Shown one piece after another: positions 1-5,258 of a stretch of DNA of 5,447 bases. Made by a program: the position numbers and the translations under genes. The stretch spans positions 1 to 5,447 of the forward strand of contig DAOVLV010000159.1 in NCBI GenBank assembly GCA_030631085.1, given 5' to 3'. This stretch comes from Planctomycetales bacterium. GTDB lineage: Bacteria; Planctomycetota; Phycisphaerae; SM23-33. Numbering within the stretch: position 1 is the stretch's first letter; every line of letters starts with the position of its first letter. Below the pieces are notes generated by a model. That model was not told where the DNA came from and did no database searches. It saw only the letters and a list, made by a program, of their open reading frames with translations.

Positions 1-614
1 ACCACATCAACATCTCGAACGACATCTTCGAACCGGGTCGTCCGGTAGTCTATGAATTCATCGACGCCGATTTCGCGCAGAAAATCCTCGTTGCGGGCGG
101 ATGCCGTGCCAATCACTCGCGCCCCCTTCCACTTGGCCAACTGTACCGCGATATGACCGACGCCCCCGGCGGCAGCCTGGATTAGTACTGTTTGTCCGGC
201 CGACAATTCACCCGCATCAAAAAGGGCCTGCCACGCGGTGAGGGCGACGGCCGGCATGGCCGCCGCCTGAATGTAATCGAGGGAGCGGGGTTTGTGCGCA
301 ACGCTCGCAGCGGGACCGGCGACATACTCCGCATAAGCGCCGGGCAACATGGCATATACCGCGTCACCCACTTCAAAATGCCGGACATTGCTGCCTGTCG
401 CTTCGACAACCCCCGACATATCGAAACCCAAAGTCATCGAGAATGGTTCTTCCAGCACACCGCGTTTGCCGGAGCGTATCTGCCAATCGGCGGGATTGAC
501 CCCGGCTGCGTGAACACGGATCAACAGATCATCTTCCCCAGGCTCAGGACGCGGTGCATCTTCATATGTCAGCACCTCCGGCCCGCCGTACTTGTGAATC
601 CGTATCGCCTTCAT
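1..614 (-). CDS. Zinc-free MDR-family NADPH:quinone oxidoreductase-like protein, partial (N-terminal 204 residues)
   Basis: The reverse strand reads from an ATG at 614 off the left edge, giving 204 complete codons of a protein whose family is usually about 310-340 residues. Seen: an N-terminal GroES-like catalytic fold beginning MKAIRIHKYGGPEVL, the segment AAGVNPADW (residues 37-45), a PAVALTAW segment (121-128), and the nucleotide-binding Rossmann motif AAAGGVGHIAVQLAK (147-161). Zinc alcohol dehydrogenases have a cysteine where this protein has the NPADW segment, so it belongs with the zinc-free quinone oxidoreductase branch. Family knowledge: such enzymes use NADPH in the cytoplasm to reduce quinones or activated alkenes; the substrate cannot be told from sequence. 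The start is supported by AAAGGAG at 626-632, about 11 bases before the ATG. The C-terminal part of the cofactor domain lies outside the window. It is read in the same direction as the fic gene but separated from it by the oppositely oriented antitoxin gene. Confidence 0.95.
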   Translation of the reverse strand, partial: MKAIRIHKYGGPEVLTYEDAPRPEPGEDDLLIRVHAAGVNPADWQIRSGKRGVLEEPFSMTLGFDMSGVVEATGSNVRHFEVGDAVYAMLPGAYAEYVAGPAASVAHKPRSLDYIQAAAMPAVALTAWQALFDAGELSAGQTVLIQAAAGGVGHIAVQLAKWKGARVIGTASARNEDFLREIGVDEFIDYRTTRFEDVVRDVDV

Positions 615-625
615 CGTGTTCGTAT

Positions 626-632
626 CTCCTTT
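626..632 (-). promoter_or_regulatory. Shine-Dalgarno of the oxidoreductase gene
   Basis: Reverse-strand AAAGGAG lies 11 bases upstream of the ATG at 614 and fixes that start. It contrasts with the neighbouring genes that have no such site. No convincing -10/-35 pair was found for this gene between 633 and 692. Confidence 0.75.
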
Positions 633-692
633 CTATGCACGGCTTGCCTGCGCAGAAACCCCGAGCGCCGTGGCTGCCTTCTTTTCTTCAGA

Positions 693-781
693 TTATTTTT
701 GCAAACGCAACCATCTCTTTCGCAAGGCGTCGCGGAGGCGATTGGTGAATCGCAAGCCCTTGCCGCCGGGATTCAGTAATC
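693..781 (-). pseudogene. Decayed 3'-end copy of the 64-residue basic protein gene (repeat copy A)
   Basis: On the reverse strand, 773-696 reads as 26 codons beginning NPGGKGLRFTNRL and ending at TAA (695-693). The same reading occurs at the end of the intact small gene at 1711-1634. The two stretches match at 58 of 78 bases and 19 of 26 residues by hand alignment, and many of the differences are silent third-position changes, so both descend from coding sequence. Homology continues for a few bases to GATTAC (781-776), with a 4-base length difference that breaks the frame, and then stops. The N-terminal half of the gene is absent; its place is taken by the antitoxin promoter and gene on the other strand. 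No start codon or ribosome binding site is evident, so this is treated as a remnant and not as a gene. Confidence 0.7.
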
Positions 782-784
782 TGT

Positions 785-813
785 TTGGGTATATTTGCCG
801 AATGTGGTATAAT
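785..813 (+). promoter_or_regulatory. Strong extended -10 promoter driving the antitoxin gene
   Basis: A perfect TATAAT (808-813) is preceded by the extended -10 element TGG (805-807) and, 17 bases upstream, by TTGGGT (785-790), a partial match to the -35 box. The expected transcription start, about 7 bases past the -10 box, falls on A820, the first base of the ATG. There is no Shine-Dalgarno between the -10 box and the ATG. The message is therefore predicted to be leaderless. This is the best promoter match in the window. Confidence 0.75.
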
Positions 814-819
814 AATAGC

Positions 820-1014
820 ATGGCAACGCTTGTTGAATCTAACCCATATCTCCGCGATCCGCGGCTTCGCCGTCGCTGGCTGGAAGAGAACGCTCGTGAA
901 TCGAGCATCTTCGAGGGCGCGCGTGGCTTACCTCCCGTCGGTCATCGGCCTGCTTCCGTTTCGCGGAAACGCCGCTCGAAGGCTTCCAGAAAAACGCCGA
1001 CAAGTGCGTCATAA
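820..1014 (+). CDS. Putative class I Fic antitoxin (FicA/VbhA-like), 64 residues
   Basis: The reading frame from ATG 820 encodes a small protein starting MATLVESNPYLRDP. Residues 28-33 are S-S-I-F-E-G, an exact fit to the Fic inhibition signature (S/T)xxxE(G/N) carried by class I antitoxins such as VbhA. In those proteins the glutamate enters the Fic ATP pocket and pairs with the second arginine of the Fic motif. Residues 10-33 look like a charged helix (LRDPRLRRRWLEENARESS), as expected for the inhibitory helix. The tail (41-64) is very basic and is encoded in the 73 bases that overlap the 3' end of the fic gene on the other strand. Start choice: ATG 820 sits just after a perfect -10 box; longer upstream extensions of the frame precede the promoter. 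Its convergent orientation to the toxin is unusual, since class I antitoxins normally lie upstream in the same operon. Inhibitory function is inferred from motif and position only. Confidence 0.8.
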   Translation: MATLVESNPYLRDPRLRRRWLEENARESSIFEGARGLPPVGHRPASVSRKRRSKASRKTPTSAS

Positions 1015-1613
1015 CTGCGGAGATAACCTTTCTTCACTGCCTCCAGATAGTGATCTCGTCTTGCTTTAGACCCGCGTCCCGTGAAACCATAGGTCGGAGC
1101 GGGAAGTCCTGCCTGTAGCGCCATCAAGTCCGCCAGCCAGCGGGTCAGCCGCCCGTTACCATCACGAAAGGGATGAATCAGCAGCAACTCTGCATGGACC
1201 TTGGCCATCCGCCGGGCGACCTCCGGCAACGACCCCGGTCGGCATGGAGTGTATTGGGCCAGCGATCCCTTCTCCAGCGCCATCACGTTTGCGTGGATAC
1301 GGTAGGCAGGGGGCCAACGAAATTCGCCTTTGGTCAACTCCACAGTGCGGTACTTTCCTGCCCATTCATAAATCCCACCAAGCCAGTCCTTGTGCATCCG
1401 GCAAATTAACTTTGCCGTGAATCGTGTCTGTGGTGTGATCTGCCCCAGATATGCTGTCTGTGCCGCCAACAGTGCTTCGTACTCCACCCGATCCATACGG
1501 CTCTTGGACCGTATCCCCAACCGGTTGAGGAGGACGCGACCACGCGATCCGGGTTCCGTCTGTGCCTCCGATCCCTCCTGCGTCTTATATCGGCTTGGGT
1601 GTTTATCTTTCAT
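942..1613 (-). CDS. fic: Fic-domain protein, probable AMP-transferase toxin
   Basis: This 223-residue protein has the full Fic active-site motif HPFRDGNGRLTR at residues 147-158. It includes the catalytic histidine (H147), the acidic metal-binding D151, the GNG phosphate loop, and the second arginine (R158) that inhibitory glutamates normally contact. Further family marks are WLGGIYEWAGKYR (77-89) and the target-binding flap region around VELTKGEFRWPPA (91-103). Fic enzymes usually transfer AMP from ATP to a hydroxyl side chain of a target protein; the target here is unknown. I find no (S/T)xxxE(G/N) inhibition motif in its N-terminal region, which fits class I and the need for a separate antitoxin. 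The start ATG (1613) lies 11 bases after the stop of the upstream 64-residue gene, with no Shine-Dalgarno. A TAGACT box at 1627-1622 could serve as a -10 but lacks a good -35. Its 3' end overlaps the antitoxin gene. Confidence 0.96.
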   Translation of the reverse strand: MKDKHPSRYKTQEGSEAQTEPGSRGRVLLNRLGIRSKSRMDRVEYEALLAAQTAYLGQITPQTRFTAKLICRMHKDWLGGIYEWAGKYRTVELTKGEFRWPPAYRIHANVMALEKGSLAQYTPCRPGSLPEVARRMAKVHAELLLIHPFRDGNGRLTRWLADLMALQAGLPAPTYGFTGRGSKARRDHYLEAVKKGYLRSYDALVGVFLEAFERRFRETEAGR

Positions 1614-1624
1614 TTTCGTACAGT

Positions 1625-1819
1625 CTAATCAGATTTCCGCAATCGCAGCCAGGTTTTTCGGAATGTGTTGTGGAGGCGGTTGGTGAATCGCAGACCTTTG
1701 TGGCCTGGGTTGGTGGAGTAATCGGTATCGGCGAGGTCGGCGTGGCTGATAGGCTTGGTTGGGACGACGCGCATTATGAAATCGAACACAGCGGCTTTGA
1801 TTCGCTCGGTCAATTTCAT
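1625..1819 (-). CDS. Small basic protein of unknown function, 64 residues (contains repeat copy B)
   Basis: I do not recognise this protein. It starts MKLTERIKAAVFDFIMRVV, a plausible amphipathic helix, and ends in a strongly basic tail (residues 37-64) with LRFTNRL and WLRLRKSD. The start is well supported: ATG (1819-1817) shares one base with the TGA stop (1821-1819) of the upstream gene, and AGAGGA lies 7 bases before it, so translation is probably coupled. Its last 26 shared codons recur, diverged, at 773-696. The silent nature of many differences between copies argues that it is a real protein. The basic tail could contact nucleic acid or a membrane surface, but this is only a guess. It is the third gene of the tyrS series and lies 11 bp before fic. 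Confidence 0.62.
   Translation of the reverse strand: MKLTERIKAAVFDFIMRVVPTKPISHADLADTDYSTNPGHKGLRFTNRLHNTFRKTWLRLRKSD
1634..1723 (-). repeat. Direct repeat copy B bracketing the Fic module
   Basis: Reverse-strand 1711-1634 matches 773-696 at 58 of 78 positions without gaps, in the same orientation, and the shared GATTAC at 1723-1718 extends the similarity past a 4-base length difference. The interval between copies, about 840 bp, holds only fic, the antitoxin gene and its promoter. Copy B lies inside the intact small gene; copy A is the remnant on the other side. Confidence 0.7.
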
Positions 1820-2433
1820 CACGCTATCCTCTGAATTGGTTCGCCGACGTTGGCAAAGACTTCCTGACGGGTTCTTGACTGCCTGGATTTGACGGCGCGA
1901 ATCTGGGCTGATTCGATTATGCGTGCATCGCGCCGGATTGACTCAAGCCGACCTGTGCCGCCGTCGGCGTATTCGCCCAGAGCCACCTCGTTATCCAGCA
2001 TCCAGCGCGAGATGTCCTCATCATACTCGGCAGGGTACGCCAGGCCTACGACAAAAGGCAGAGGCGAATTTTCACCCACTTTCCCCAGCAGCAGTTGCGC
2101 CCGGCAGGGGAGTTTTCCGTCGGCCAGGCGGCGGATTTCGTCGTATTCCCGTCGGGCGGTTTCCGAATCCCGGCTATAGAAGAACAGGCCTGTTTCAAGT
2201 TGGAATCTTTGGCTGGGCACGCCCTTGAGTTCCATCGTCCCGTCGGGCTTGGCCCGGCAGATGCGATAGACTTTCACGTTGGCGTAGGTCTCCGATTCGA
2301 GCAGCATTGCCACTTCCCCGGCAGTGTAGCCGACGGCGCAGGTGTCGCCTGTCCTGAGCGAAGTCGAAGGGCCGAAGTCAACGACATACAGTCCGGTGTA
2401 ATGATCGGGATGTTCTAACGTAGGTAATTTCAT
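1819..2433 (-). CDS. Hypothetical protein, 204 residues, with an in-frame short repeat insertion
   Basis: I do not recognise the family. The protein starts MKLPTLEHPDHYTGLYVVDFG and has no signal peptide or membrane segment, so it is probably cytoplasmic. Its middle (residues 40-155) is mixed helix and strand with acidic and aromatic residues; the last 40 residues are rich in Arg, Glu and Ser and probably helical. Residues 22-29 read PSTSLRTG, interrupting what would otherwise be VVDFG-DTCAVGY; this stretch is encoded by a short sequence that resembles a dispersed genomic repeat. The ATG (2433-2431) overlaps the tyrS stop (2432-2430) as ATGA, with no Shine-Dalgarno, indicating translational coupling to tyrS. 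Its own stop overlaps the next start as TGATG. The tight linkage suggests co-expression with tyrS but does not show a related function. Confidence 0.83.
   Translation of the reverse strand: MKLPTLEHPDHYTGLYVVDFGPSTSLRTGDTCAVGYTAGEVAMLLESETYANVKVYRICRAKPDGTMELKGVPSQRFQLETGLFFYSRDSETARREYDEIRRLADGKLPCRAQLLLGKVGENSPLPFVVGLAYPAEYDEDISRWMLDNEVALGEYADGGTGRLESIRRDARIIESAQIRAVKSRQSRTRQEVFANVGEPIQRIA
2347..2373. repeat. Short dispersed-type repeat inserted in frame within a coding gene
   Basis: The plus strand at 2350-2370 contains CCTGAGCGAAGTCGAAGG (its reverse strand is CCTTCGACTTCGCTCAGG), flanked on both sides by GCC (2347-2349 and 2371-2373). From memory, sequences of this type occur in many copies in various environmental bacterial genomes, and the peptides they encode, such as PSTSLRTG on one strand and PERSRR on the other, recur in unrelated predicted proteins. 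Here the net addition is 24 bases, or eight codons, so the frame is kept. Only one copy is present in the window, so copy number cannot be checked from it. Confidence 0.65.
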
Positions 2434-3641
2434 TTCAGCACTATTTTACCAAACCGGCGTTTTCCGACGCGGAGGATTTGTCCGTTTTGCGGGCTCACAT
2501 CGGCTTCGGTGTCGGTTATTTTGTCGCCGTCGATACTGACGGCGTTTTGGCTGATAAGTCTTCGTGCCTCGCCGTTGCTTTTGGCGAACCCAGCCTGGAC
2601 GACGAGGCCGATGATTCCGATTGTCCCTGTCGGGATGGTAATCTCCGGCATTTCGGTCGGTGTCTGTTTTGATGAGAAAACGCGGTCGAACTCGTCGGCA
2701 GCGGCTTCGGCGGCTGGTTGGTCGTAGTACCGCTCGACTATCGTCTTGGCCAAAGCGGCTTTAGCGTCGCGGGGGTGGGTTTTTTCGCTATCGACCAGTT
2801 TGGTGATTCGTTCAGCTGGGAGGCCGGTCAGCAGCGTGAAATAATTCTCCATCAGCGTATCGGGAATGGACATGACCTTGCCGAACATGTCGTTTGGCGG
2901 GTCGGTTACGCCGACGTAATTGCCCTTGGACTTGCTCATTTTCTCGACGCCGTCGAGGCCCACCAGCAGCGGCATGACCAGTACGATTTGCGGCTGTTGG
3001 TCGTAGGCTCGCTGAATGTCGCGTCCGACGAGGCAGTTGAATGTCTGGTCGGTTCCGCCCAGTTCGACGTCGGCTTCGACGACCACCGAATCGTATCCCT
3101 GGACGACGGGGTAGAGGAATTCGTGCAGGAAGACGTCCTGGTCTGCGGCGAGGCGATTTTTGAAACTTTCACGCTGAAGCATTTGCGCGACGGTCTTCTT
3201 GGCCATCAGGTGAATGACGTCCACCATGGTCAATTTTGCCAACCATTCGCTGTTGTATCTGATTTCCAGTTTCCCGCTGGCGGTATCGAGGATTTTACCT
3301 GCCTGCTGGAAATAGGTTTTCGCGTTGTCCTGGATTTGTTCCGGCGAGAGTGTCGGTCGGGCGGTGTTTTGTCCTGACGGGTCGCCGATACGCGCGGTGT
3401 AATCGCCGATGATAAGAACGGCCTTATGTCCAAGGTCCTGAAACTGCCTCATTTTGCCCAGTACGACCGAGTGCCCCAGGTGGATGTCCGGAGCCGTCGG
3501 GTCCATACCAAGTTTGATGCGAAGCGGTTTGGTGGCTTCTTCCAGACGCTTGCGGAGTGCGTCGGTTGTATAGACGGCCTCGGTTCCCCGCAGCAGCAAT
3601 TCCATCCGTCCGTCAATATCTGTTTGTTTTTCCTGACTCAT
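2430..3641 (-). CDS. tyrS: Tyrosyl-tRNA synthetase, KMSKS (TyrZ-like) type
   Basis: This 403-residue protein is a complete class I tyrosyl-tRNA synthetase that charges tRNA-Tyr with tyrosine in the cytoplasm. Seen: the DPTAPDIHLGH segment with the HIGH-type signature HLGH (residues 54-57), the tyrosine-pocket region with ELGGTDQ (193-199), the KMSKS loop (234-238), and a C-terminal S4-like RNA-binding domain (about 337-401) ending in GKRRFGKIVLK. A KMSKS loop, where the E. coli type has KFGKT, places it in the TyrZ-like branch. The ATG at 3641 is preferred; a TTG two codons upstream (3647) is possible but would lie almost at the -10 box. No Shine-Dalgarno is present, and the promoter position predicts a leader of about 0-3 bases. 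There is therefore no room for a T-box. It is the first gene of a packed minus-strand series and diverges from the lipoprotein gene. Confidence 0.99.
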   Translation of the reverse strand: MSQEKQTDIDGRMELLLRGTEAVYTTDALRKRLEEATKPLRIKLGMDPTAPDIHLGHSVVLGKMRQFQDLGHKAVLIIGDYTARIGDPSGQNTARPTLSPEQIQDNAKTYFQQAGKILDTASGKLEIRYNSEWLAKLTMVDVIHLMAKKTVAQMLQRESFKNRLAADQDVFLHEFLYPVVQGYDSVVVEADVELGGTDQTFNCLVGRDIQRAYDQQPQIVLVMPLLVGLDGVEKMSKSKGNYVGVTDPPNDMFGKVMSIPDTLMENYFTLLTGLPAERITKLVDSEKTHPRDAKAALAKTIVERYYDQPAAEAAADEFDRVFSSKQTPTEMPEITIPTGTIGIIGLVVQAGFAKSNGEARRLISQNAVSIDGDKITDTEADVSPQNGQILRVGKRRFGKIVLK

Positions 3642-3649
3642 GGCCAATA

Positions 3650-3678
3650 AGTCTAGCGTATCGGGAAGGTATTTTCAA
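3650..3678 (-). promoter_or_regulatory. Promoter of tyrS
   Basis: The reverse strand has TTGAAA (3678-3673, five of six matches to the -35 box), a 17-base spacer, and TAGACT (3655-3650, four of six matches to the -10 box). Only eight bases separate the -10 box from the ATG at 3641, so the transcript should begin within about three bases of the start codon. The -35 box lies four bases from the -35 box of the divergent lipoprotein promoter. Confidence 0.6.
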
Positions 3679-3682
3679 ACCC

Positions 3683-3712
3683 TTGCCTCCTTCTGGGTGC
3701 TGACGTTATTAT
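3683..3712 (+). promoter_or_regulatory. Promoter of the lipoprotein gene
   Basis: TTGCCT (3683-3688), an 18-base spacer and TATTAT (3707-3712, five of six matches to TATAAT) form a plausible sigma-70-type promoter. The predicted start point is A3720, seven bases beyond the -10 box and the first base of an ATG. The in-frame ATG at 3711 overlaps the -10 box and would not be transcribed from here, which argues for 3720 as the start. Confidence 0.55.
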
Positions 3713-3719
3713 GTTGCTC

Positions 3720-5198
3720 ATGCAAACCATCGCAAAAATGAGATTTTCATGCTTGCTGCTTCTGGCGTCGGCCTTTTCGGTTATGGTCGGTTGCGAGCAG
3801 TTACCGTCGCATCCGCCTCAGACCGTGGCGGAGTTTTCGCAGCATCAGCGGGCGGGCGATCAGGATTTTATGCCGAACACGATTGCCCTTCACAACGCTC
3901 ACCGCGTATTGGACGACAGCCTGACCGCAGATAGTCGCCTTGAATCGCTGCGAGTGCTGGAGCGAGTGGACGTAGCCGGCGAGGATACATATCCGACACT
4001 GGCGATTGTTCTTACCCAGCGCCAGACGCCGCCGGAGGTCCGCCGGGGAGTGTTGGCATTCCTGGCAGAGAGGGACTGTCCGGGTCTGGCAAAGTATGTA
4101 GCCGATGCTCTTCCCACTGCCGAAGATGATCCCCGGATACGGTCGGCGCTGCTGGACTGGCTCAGCAAGCATCCTGCGCGTGTCTCGCTGGTTTCCGTGG
4201 TGAAATTATGGGCGGGTGAAAAACCGATCAGCGATGCAAGCGAGATGCGTTACCGTCAACTTATCGAGCGGATTTCCGGGAAATCCTGGTCTGATGCGCT
4301 GCTGGACGGCTTGAACACGCCGAAATTCTTCGCTCGCGGTTCAGCCATTGAGATACTCTCGTCTCGCCTGGAATCCGAGCCTCTGCGCCGAAAGATTTCC
4401 GCGCTCACGCCCCGCACGCAGGCAGCCGCCGTATTGAAATATTTTGCGACGAATTTCGGATATGTGCCGGACAACGGGCGGGAATTGCTCGCAGAGGTCG
4501 TCCTTCATCGCAAGGGAACGTCCAATCTGGCATCGGCAAAACACATGGTGAATCAGTGGCAGAAGATGTATGACTATAGGTTCAATATCCGCGATTTTCA
4601 TCTTGTGAGCCGACTGGCTACAGACCCGAAGCGGAAGACGCTTTCGCGGGCGAAACTTATTTTTCAAATCTCTCAAGGCATCATCAAACGGCGAGCGGCC
4701 AGAACCAAACTCCTTTTCAGAAGAGGAAGGCTTGTCGATTTCGCCTCGCAGGCAGAAAGCCTCTCAATAGCCGACTTGTGGAACCTGGTGCTTGTCAGTG
4801 AGATGCTCGACAGGCGACGTATCAGGCGGGCGTTGAGGGTAACGGCCAGGCGGGATATGGCTGAGAGAAACAGTCAGTCTGGCGGGCTGATAAGGTACGA
4901 GCATGGCCGGGCCGAAGCGATACTGTATCCCCCCGCCAGGAAGCGCCGCGACGACGAGTACATTCCGACCCGGCGGATGCTCGGGAAAGCGTTGGATAGC
5001 CTGTGTTATTTTGTGGGACACTTCAGCGCGGTTCTCGAAAACACCTCCCGTATCGGTCCGGGCGAGAAGGAACTGGCATTCGCCGCGAAATACAATATCT
5101 GCGGCGTGGTATTTACCACTGTAGCCGGTGGCCGATTGAACGTGACATATTTTACACCAAAAGGGATCGTGGTCGATCTGGGAGAATTCAGGGAATAG
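3720..5198 (+). CDS. Predicted lipoprotein of unknown function, 492 residues, with HEAT-like helices and a conserved-looking C-terminal domain
   Basis: I do not recognise the full-length family. The N-terminus has a short basic region, a hydrophobic stretch (CLLLLASAFSVMV) and a lipobox-like M-V-G-C, with the candidate lipid-bearing cysteine at residue 25, so the mature protein should be membrane-anchored outside the cytoplasm. Residues about 73-152 form helical pairs resembling HEAT repeats (LESLRVLERV, PPEVRRGVLAFL, DPRIRSALLDWL). A basic stretch follows at 321-337. The last 110 residues look like a separate alpha/beta domain: SGGLI (387-391), GHF (433-435), GPGEKE (446-451), GVVFTT (462-467), LNVTYF (473-478) and a final VVDLGEF. 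This spacing faintly resembles MPN/JAMM-like domains, but the metal-binding His and Asp pattern is not complete. Start choice follows the promoter; ATGs at 3711 and 3738 are alternatives. It diverges from tyrS and ends at a strong terminator. Confidence 0.88.
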   Translation: MQTIAKMRFSCLLLLASAFSVMVGCEQLPSHPPQTVAEFSQHQRAGDQDFMPNTIALHNAHRVLDDSLTADSRLESLRVLERVDVAGEDTYPTLAIVLTQRQTPPEVRRGVLAFLAERDCPGLAKYVADALPTAEDDPRIRSALLDWLSKHPARVSLVSVVKLWAGEKPISDASEMRYRQLIERISGKSWSDALLDGLNTPKFFARGSAIEILSSRLESEPLRRKISALTPRTQAAAVLKYFATNFGYVPDNGRELLAEVVLHRKGTSNLASAKHMVNQWQKMYDYRFNIRDFHLVSRLATDPKRKTLSRAKLIFQISQGIIKRRAARTKLLFRRGRLVDFASQAESLSIADLWNLVLVSEMLDRRRIRRALRVTARRDMAERNSQSGGLIRYEHGRAEAILYPPARKRRDDEYIPTRRMLGKALDSLCYFVGHFSAVLENTSRIGPGEKELAFAAKYNICGVVFTTVAGGRLNVTYFTPKGIVVDLGEFRE

Positions 5199-5200
5199 TT

Positions 5201-5256
5201 ACCGGATTACCGAATATCGGAACGGTTCCTCGGTAATCCGGTTGTTTTTTGTTTTT
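5201..5256 (+). terminator. Intrinsic terminator after the lipoprotein gene
   Basis: ACCGGATTACCGA (5201-5213) and TCGGTAATCCGGT (5230-5242) form a perfect 13-bp stem, with a 16-base loop that can itself fold as GGAA/TTCC. A T-rich tract with six T's at 5245-5250 and five at 5252-5256 follows. It begins two bases after the stop codon. On the opposite strand the hairpin is followed by no T tract, so it should work only for plus-strand transcription. Confidence 0.9.
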
Positions 5257-5258
5257 CA

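Noticed and set aside
638..672. Inverted repeat CACGGC/GCCGTG upstream of the oxidoreductase gene
   Set aside because: A six-base stem with a 23-base loop is likely to arise by chance; there is no supporting T tract or operator pattern.
192..779. 195-residue plus-strand open frame
   Set aside because: It lies antisense to the oxidoreductase gene, whose motifs and ribosome binding site are clear; the plus-strand translation has no recognisable domain and runs on through the repeat remnant.
616..819. N-terminal extension of the antitoxin frame
   Set aside because: The extension would precede the strong promoter at 785-813 and run through the repeat remnant; the protein-like sequence begins at ATG 820.
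693..908. 71-residue minus-strand frame as a complete gene
   Set aside because: Only its last 26 residues match the small gene. Its first part is antisense to the antitoxin and promoter, and a length difference breaks homology at GATTAC, so it is a remnant and not a full gene.
957..971. Hairpin CGTTTC-GCG-GAAACG as a bidirectional terminator between fic and the antitoxin
   Set aside because: The stem is only six bases with no T tract on either side, and it lies inside both coding regions.
2718..3377. 219-residue plus-strand open frame
   Set aside because: It is a mirror of the tyrS coding strand. The Val/Asp/Phe-rich composition is typical of an antisense shadow, and tyrS is unmistakable.
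3642..3710. T-box leader for tyrS
   Set aside because: The predicted transcript starts within about three bases of the ATG and the region is too short for a T-box.
3801..4172. 123-residue minus-strand frame inside the lipoprotein gene
   Set aside because: It is antisense to the long lipoprotein frame, has no ribosome binding site that I can support, and shows no recognisable motif.
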